DNA of 8,081 nt, taken from the NCBI GenBank assembly GCA_947627145.1, contig CANQUW010000044.1:1-8081 (forward strand). The letters run 5' to 3'. The first letter of the stretch is position 1. The number at the start of each line of letters is the position of its first letter. Below are positions 5,749 to 8,081 of this stretch, piece after piece. Below the pieces are notes generated by a model. It searched no databases. It had not been told where the DNA came from and saw only the letters and a list, made by a program, of their open reading frames with translations. A program made the position numbers and the translations under genes. The DNA comes from an uncultured Bacilli bacterium. Its GTDB lineage: Bacteria; Bacillota_I; Bacilli_A; RF39; UBA660.

Positions 5749-6610
5749 TTTCCCATCTCCCATATATTCCACATGGAAGTATTAAATTTTTATTTTTAAT
5801 ATTAATTCCTACTTCTCCACAACTTATTTTCCCTTTGTATTTTTCATTTATAGTCATGGATAAAATATTTTTTAAAACTGTAGATGACATTCCTGTAGTA
5901 TATGAATTTATTAAAAAGAATAGTGGCTCGTCTGTAAGTATTTCTTTACAAAGTTCTACTAAAGGATATAAATCTTTTTCTATATTCCAAACTTCTTTAT
6001 TAGCACCTCTTCCATAACTTGGTGGGTCCATGATTATGGCATCATACTTATTCCCACGTCTTATTTCTCTTTTTACAAATTTAACTACATCATCTACTAT
6101 ATAACGAATTTTATTTCCTTGCAAGTTATTTGTGTTTACATTTTCTTTGCACCAATCTACCATTCCACGAGATGCATCAACATGAGTTACATGTGCTCCA
6201 GCAGAAAGAGCGGCAACAGTTGCGCCTCCAGTATAGGCAAAAAGATTTAATACTTTTATTTCTCTATTACTTGTTTTTATTTTATCTATTATAAAATTCC
6301 AGTTATATGCTTGTTCTGGGAAAAGACCTGTATGTTTAAATCCCATTTGTTTTATATTAAATGTTAAATTTTTATAATTTACTGTCCAAGATGCAGGAGT
6401 ATCTTTTAAATTTTCCCAACTACCTCCACCTTTTTTACTTCTATTATATATGGCATTTATTTTTCCTTTATACTTTTCTCTTAAATTACCATTATCCCAA
6501 ACTATTTGGGGATCTGGTCTTAATAAATAGATATTTTTCCATCTTTCTAGTTTTTCTCCATTAGAAGAATCTATTATTTCATAATCATAAAAGTCATCTA
6601 CTGTATTCAT
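5741..6610 (-). CDS. Class I SAM-dependent methyltransferase, RlmI/RlmK-like (probable 23S rRNA)
   Basis: A 289-residue cytoplasmic enzyme of the Rossmann-fold SAM methyltransferase group (Methyltrans_SAM type). The region before the fold has HTGLFPEQ (93-100). The SAM-binding motif I is VLNLFAYTGGATVAA (about 120-134), an acidic residue follows in HVDAS (143-147), and motif IV is DPPSYG (195-200). DPPSYG is typical of N- or C-methyltransferases of the RlmI/RlmK/RlmL group acting on 23S rRNA. No N-terminal PUA domain is visible, unlike RlmI, so the precise target is open. The ATG follows the dut stop by 14 bp, with GGTGAT six bases upstream. Its neighbour is a pseudouridine synthase, consistent with an RNA-modification role. 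Confidence 0.88.
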   Translation of the reverse strand: MNTVDDFYDYEIIDSSNGEKLERWKNIYLLRPDPQIVWDNGNLREKYKGKINAIYNRSKKGGGSWENLKDTPASWTVNYKNLTFNIKQMGFKHTGLFPEQAYNWNFIIDKIKTSNREIKVLNLFAYTGGATVAALSAGAHVTHVDASRGMVDWCKENVNTNNLQGNKIRYIVDDVVKFVKREIRRGNKYDAIIMDPPSYGRGANKEVWNIEKDLYPLVELCKEILTDEPLFFLINSYTTGMSSTVLKNILSMTINEKYKGKISCGEVGINIKNKNLILPCGIYGRWESE

Positions 6611-6624
6611 ATTTTATCACCAAC

Positions 6625-7176
6625 TTACTTTACTCCGGAATGTCCAAAACCTCCATTACGGTCTTCTATTTCTATTTTTGTTTTTCTTTTATCATGTACA
6701 AACTCTATAGTTTCATATTTACATAAAACCATTTGAGCAATTCTATCTCCTTTTTTTATTATATATGTTCCTTCTTTATTTCCTTTTTCATTTATTTCAT
6801 AATTTTTTTCCACAGAAGTTGTGGAAATGTTATTTATTATAATACCTATCTCATCACGATATCCACTATCTATTGTTCCAGGAGAATTCGCAAGACGAAG
6901 TGGTGTATTTAGAGATATTCCACTTCTTGGTCTTATTTGAAGTTCATAACCTGCAGGAATTATACATTTAAGTCCTGTAGGTATTACCTTAGTTTCTCCA
7001 GGTTTTATTTCTATATCTACAGCACTTCTTAAATCCATACCAGCATCCCCTTTATGGGCATAGTTTGGTAATTGGATATCTTCTCTACATGTTTCTATAT
7101 ATATTTTCTTAGTACTTTCTAATTCATGTTTTATTTCTTCTTTTATAATTTTTTTCAATTCTTTTTCTTCTATCAT
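6625..7176 (-). CDS. dut: dUTP diphosphatase (trimeric dUTPase)
   Basis: This enzyme hydrolyses dUTP to dUMP and pyrophosphate, keeping uracil out of DNA and supplying dUMP for dTMP synthesis. All five motifs of the trimeric family are present: I GDAGMDLR (43-50), II RPRSG (82-86), III NSPGTIDSGYRDEIG (97-111, with the water-activating Asp at 103), IV GDRIAQMV (143-150) and V RNGGFGHSG (173-181). At 183 residues it is longer than the roughly 145-150 usual. The extra length is a charged, helix-prone N-terminus (1-23) and an insertion around 119-138 between motifs III and IV. AGGAG lies six bases before the ATG. The gene begins 12 bp after the mgtC frame ends, so it probably shares that transcript. 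Confidence 0.96.
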   Translation of the reverse strand: MIEEKELKKIIKEEIKHELESTKKIYIETCREDIQLPNYAHKGDAGMDLRSAVDIEIKPGETKVIPTGLKCIIPAGYELQIRPRSGISLNTPLRLANSPGTIDSGYRDEIGIIINNISTTSVEKNYEINEKGNKEGTYIIKKGDRIAQMVLCKYETIEFVHDKRKTKIEIEDRNGGFGHSGVK

Positions 7177-7188
7177 TAGCCTCTCCTA

Positions 7189-7914
7189 TTAATCTTCATC
7201 ATCTGTATCTGAATCTATATTATCTGGTTGAAAGAATTTTCTATGTGACCATGAAATTGAAATAACGCCTGGTTCTGCACTTATATTTTTTACTATCTCT
7301 TCTACTACTTCTCTTCTCATTGTAATAATAATTGCTTTAAGTTTTACTTCTGTTTTAGTAATCTCTTCTTTTTCTAAACTTAAAAGAGATAAATTATGAA
7401 GTTCTAAAGCTTCCGCAAGAGATGTTCTAACTACTACTTCTATATTTTTCTTACAAGAGATTCTTATTATACATTTTTCTTTATTATCGTATTTTACTCT
7501 GTTCATTATGAATTTGGAAATATATCTTAAGAAAATGTTTGATGATAAAACAAATGCTGTACCGATACTTGCTTATACTAAAAGTCCTCCTGCAGTTAAT
7601 ACTCCTATTGCTGCGACACATCAAAGAGTTGCTGCGGTATTTAATCCTTTTACTTTACTTCCTTCTCTTAATATTACACCTGCACCTAAAAAACCTATTC
7701 CACAGACAACTTGTGATGCTACTCGTGTTCTATCAAGTGAATCAGGTAATACTGCGAAAGATAAATATACAAATAAGAATGCTCCTATACCGACTAAGAC
7801 GTTAGTCCTAAGACCAATCATTCTATGTCGATATTGTCTTTCTATTCCTATTAATATACTTAAAATAAAACAAAAAGCTATTCTTACTATAAAAACACTT
7901 GTATCAATATTCAT
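7189..7914 (-). pseudogene. mgtC: MgtC/SapB-family membrane protein gene, interrupted by two in-frame stops
   Basis: MgtC-family proteins are inner-membrane proteins linked to Mg2+-limited growth and, in some pathogens, ATP synthase control. The first 97 codons encode an intact N-terminal half with family hallmarks: IGIERQYRHR, GLRTN, QVVCGIGFLGAGVI, REG and GLNTAATL. The next codon is TGA (7623-7621), where the family has a conserved Trp (AATLWC). The same frame continues with CVAAIGVLTAGGLLV, then TAA (7575-7573), then ASIGTAFVLSSNIFLRYI and the C-terminal ACT-like domain down to a stop at 7189. There is no frameshift, and the 242-codon length is normal. Each stop can be explained by one base change (TGG to TGA, and probably GAA to TAA). 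GGGTGATG precedes the ATG at 7914. The C-terminal 105 residues could only restart at an ATG at 7506, which has no clear ribosome site. A recent pseudogene is the simplest reading; stop readthrough is possible but unsupported. Confidence 0.85.
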
Positions 7915-7950
7915 ACTTCATCACCCATTTAATATATATTCGATTATTTA

Positions 7951-7959
7951 ATTATAACA
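7951..7959 (-). promoter_or_regulatory. Extended -10 promoter for mgtC and the dut operon
   Basis: On the minus strand TGTTATAAT (7959-7951) is a perfect extended -10 element (TG-N-TATAAT), about 37 bases before the mgtC start. There is no good -35, which extended -10 promoters can tolerate. With no promoter evident before dut, this element probably drives the whole run down to 5089. Confidence 0.6.
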
Positions 7960-7997
7960 TATATTTTATTTTTATAATAGCAAAAACTTTGATGTTG

Positions 7998-8006
7998 TGT
8001 TATAAT
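7998..8006 (+). promoter_or_regulatory. Extended -10 promoter of tRNA-Leu
   Basis: TGTTATAAT is an exact extended -10 element. Initiation about seven bases downstream (near 8013) would leave only a few bases of leader before the mature tRNA at 8018. The same nine-base element is used divergently for mgtC. No clear -35 is visible. Confidence 0.65.
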
Positions 8007-8017
8007 AATTTACAGAT

Positions 8018-8081
8018 GCCTGCGTGGTGGAATTGGTAGACGCGTTGGACTCAAAATCCAATGGTACTTGTACCGTGTCGG
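8018..8081 (+). tRNA. tRNA-Leu(CAA), 3' end beyond the window
   Basis: The 5' acceptor strand is GCCTGCG (8018-8024), then T8 and G9. The D stem is GTG with CGC (8027-8029, 8041-8043), with the invariant GG in the D loop. The anticodon stem TTGGA/TCCAA encloses loop CTCAAAA, so the anticodon is CAA (8052-8054) and decodes UUG leucine. A long variable arm, GGTAC-TT-GTACC (8063-8074), marks a class II tRNA. The window ends exactly after the 5' T-stem strand GTCGG; the T loop, 3' acceptor strand and CCA status are not visible. Confidence 0.95.

Noticed and set aside
5688..6017. Plus-strand open frame of 109 codons
   Set aside because: It is antisense to the methyltransferase and pseudouridine synthase, both supported by family motifs.
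7189..7506. The 105-codon C-terminal part of mgtC as an independent gene
   Set aside because: It is the direct in-frame continuation of the MgtC N-terminal half and has no Shine-Dalgarno site before its ATG.
7189..7914. UGA read as Trp (Mycoplasma-type code) to explain the mgtC stop
   Set aside because: A second in-frame stop, TAA, is not explained by this code, and all other Trp codons in the window are TGG with no other in-frame TGA.
7508..7951. Plus-strand open frames of 147 and 88 codons opposite mgtC
   Set aside because: They are antisense to a frame whose translation matches the MgtC family along its whole length; no ribosome site or family resemblance is seen on the plus strand.

Overview
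The window looks like a piece of an AT-rich Bacillota chromosome, most likely Bacilli or Clostridia. This rests on the very low G+C, strong AGGAGG-type ribosome binding sites, a T-box riboswitch, a SpoVS homologue and a SmtB/CzrA-type regulator. The species cannot be named from this sequence alone. The standard code is in use: every intact gene reads Trp as TGG and ends in TAA or TAG. All protein genes lie on the minus strand; one tRNA lies on the plus strand at the right edge. The description below follows minus-strand transcription, from high to low coordinates.

Right edge (7189-8081): a tRNA-Leu(CAA), cut by the window end, is divergent from an MgtC-family membrane protein gene. Each has its own extended -10 promoter in the 103-bp gap. 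The mgtC frame runs unshifted over 242 codons but carries two nonsense codons, TGA at a conserved Trp position and TAA 16 codons later. It is best read as a recent pseudogene at the head of an otherwise intact gene run.

Housekeeping operon (5089-7176): dUTPase, a SAM-dependent methyltransferase related to 23S rRNA methyltransferases, and an RluA-family pseudouridine synthase follow with gaps of 12 and 14 bp and then an 8-bp overlap. They are probably co-transcribed from the mgtC promoter and end at a terminator near 5042-5090.

Envelope genes (3686-4996): a membrane-anchored Pro/Thr/Ala/Val-rich low-complexity protein whose tail is predicted to be cytoplasmic, then a small DUF4190-like two-helix membrane protein. 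Each has its own promoter and terminator, and promoters tend to overlap the preceding terminator.

Metal-efflux cassette (1486-3660): a palindromic operator and promoter, a SmtB/CzrA-type repressor with an exact alpha-5 zinc site, and an overlapping Zn/Cd/Pb-type P1B ATPase without the usual N-terminal metal-binding domain. Metal binding to the repressor should release the operator and switch on the pump.

Left part (1-1419): spoVS with its own terminator, a membrane-anchored conserved protein of unknown function, and then a 5' leader containing a T-box riboswitch with a consensus promoter. The T-box gene, probably an aminoacyl-tRNA synthetase or amino-acid gene, starts just outside the window: its Shine-Dalgarno site is at 9-13 on the minus strand.

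No CRISPR array, insertion sequence, phage gene or clearly novel system was found. The most unusual items are the doubly interrupted mgtC, the T-box leader of an unseen gene, and the Pro/Thr-rich protein with a repeated IYGGANP motif.
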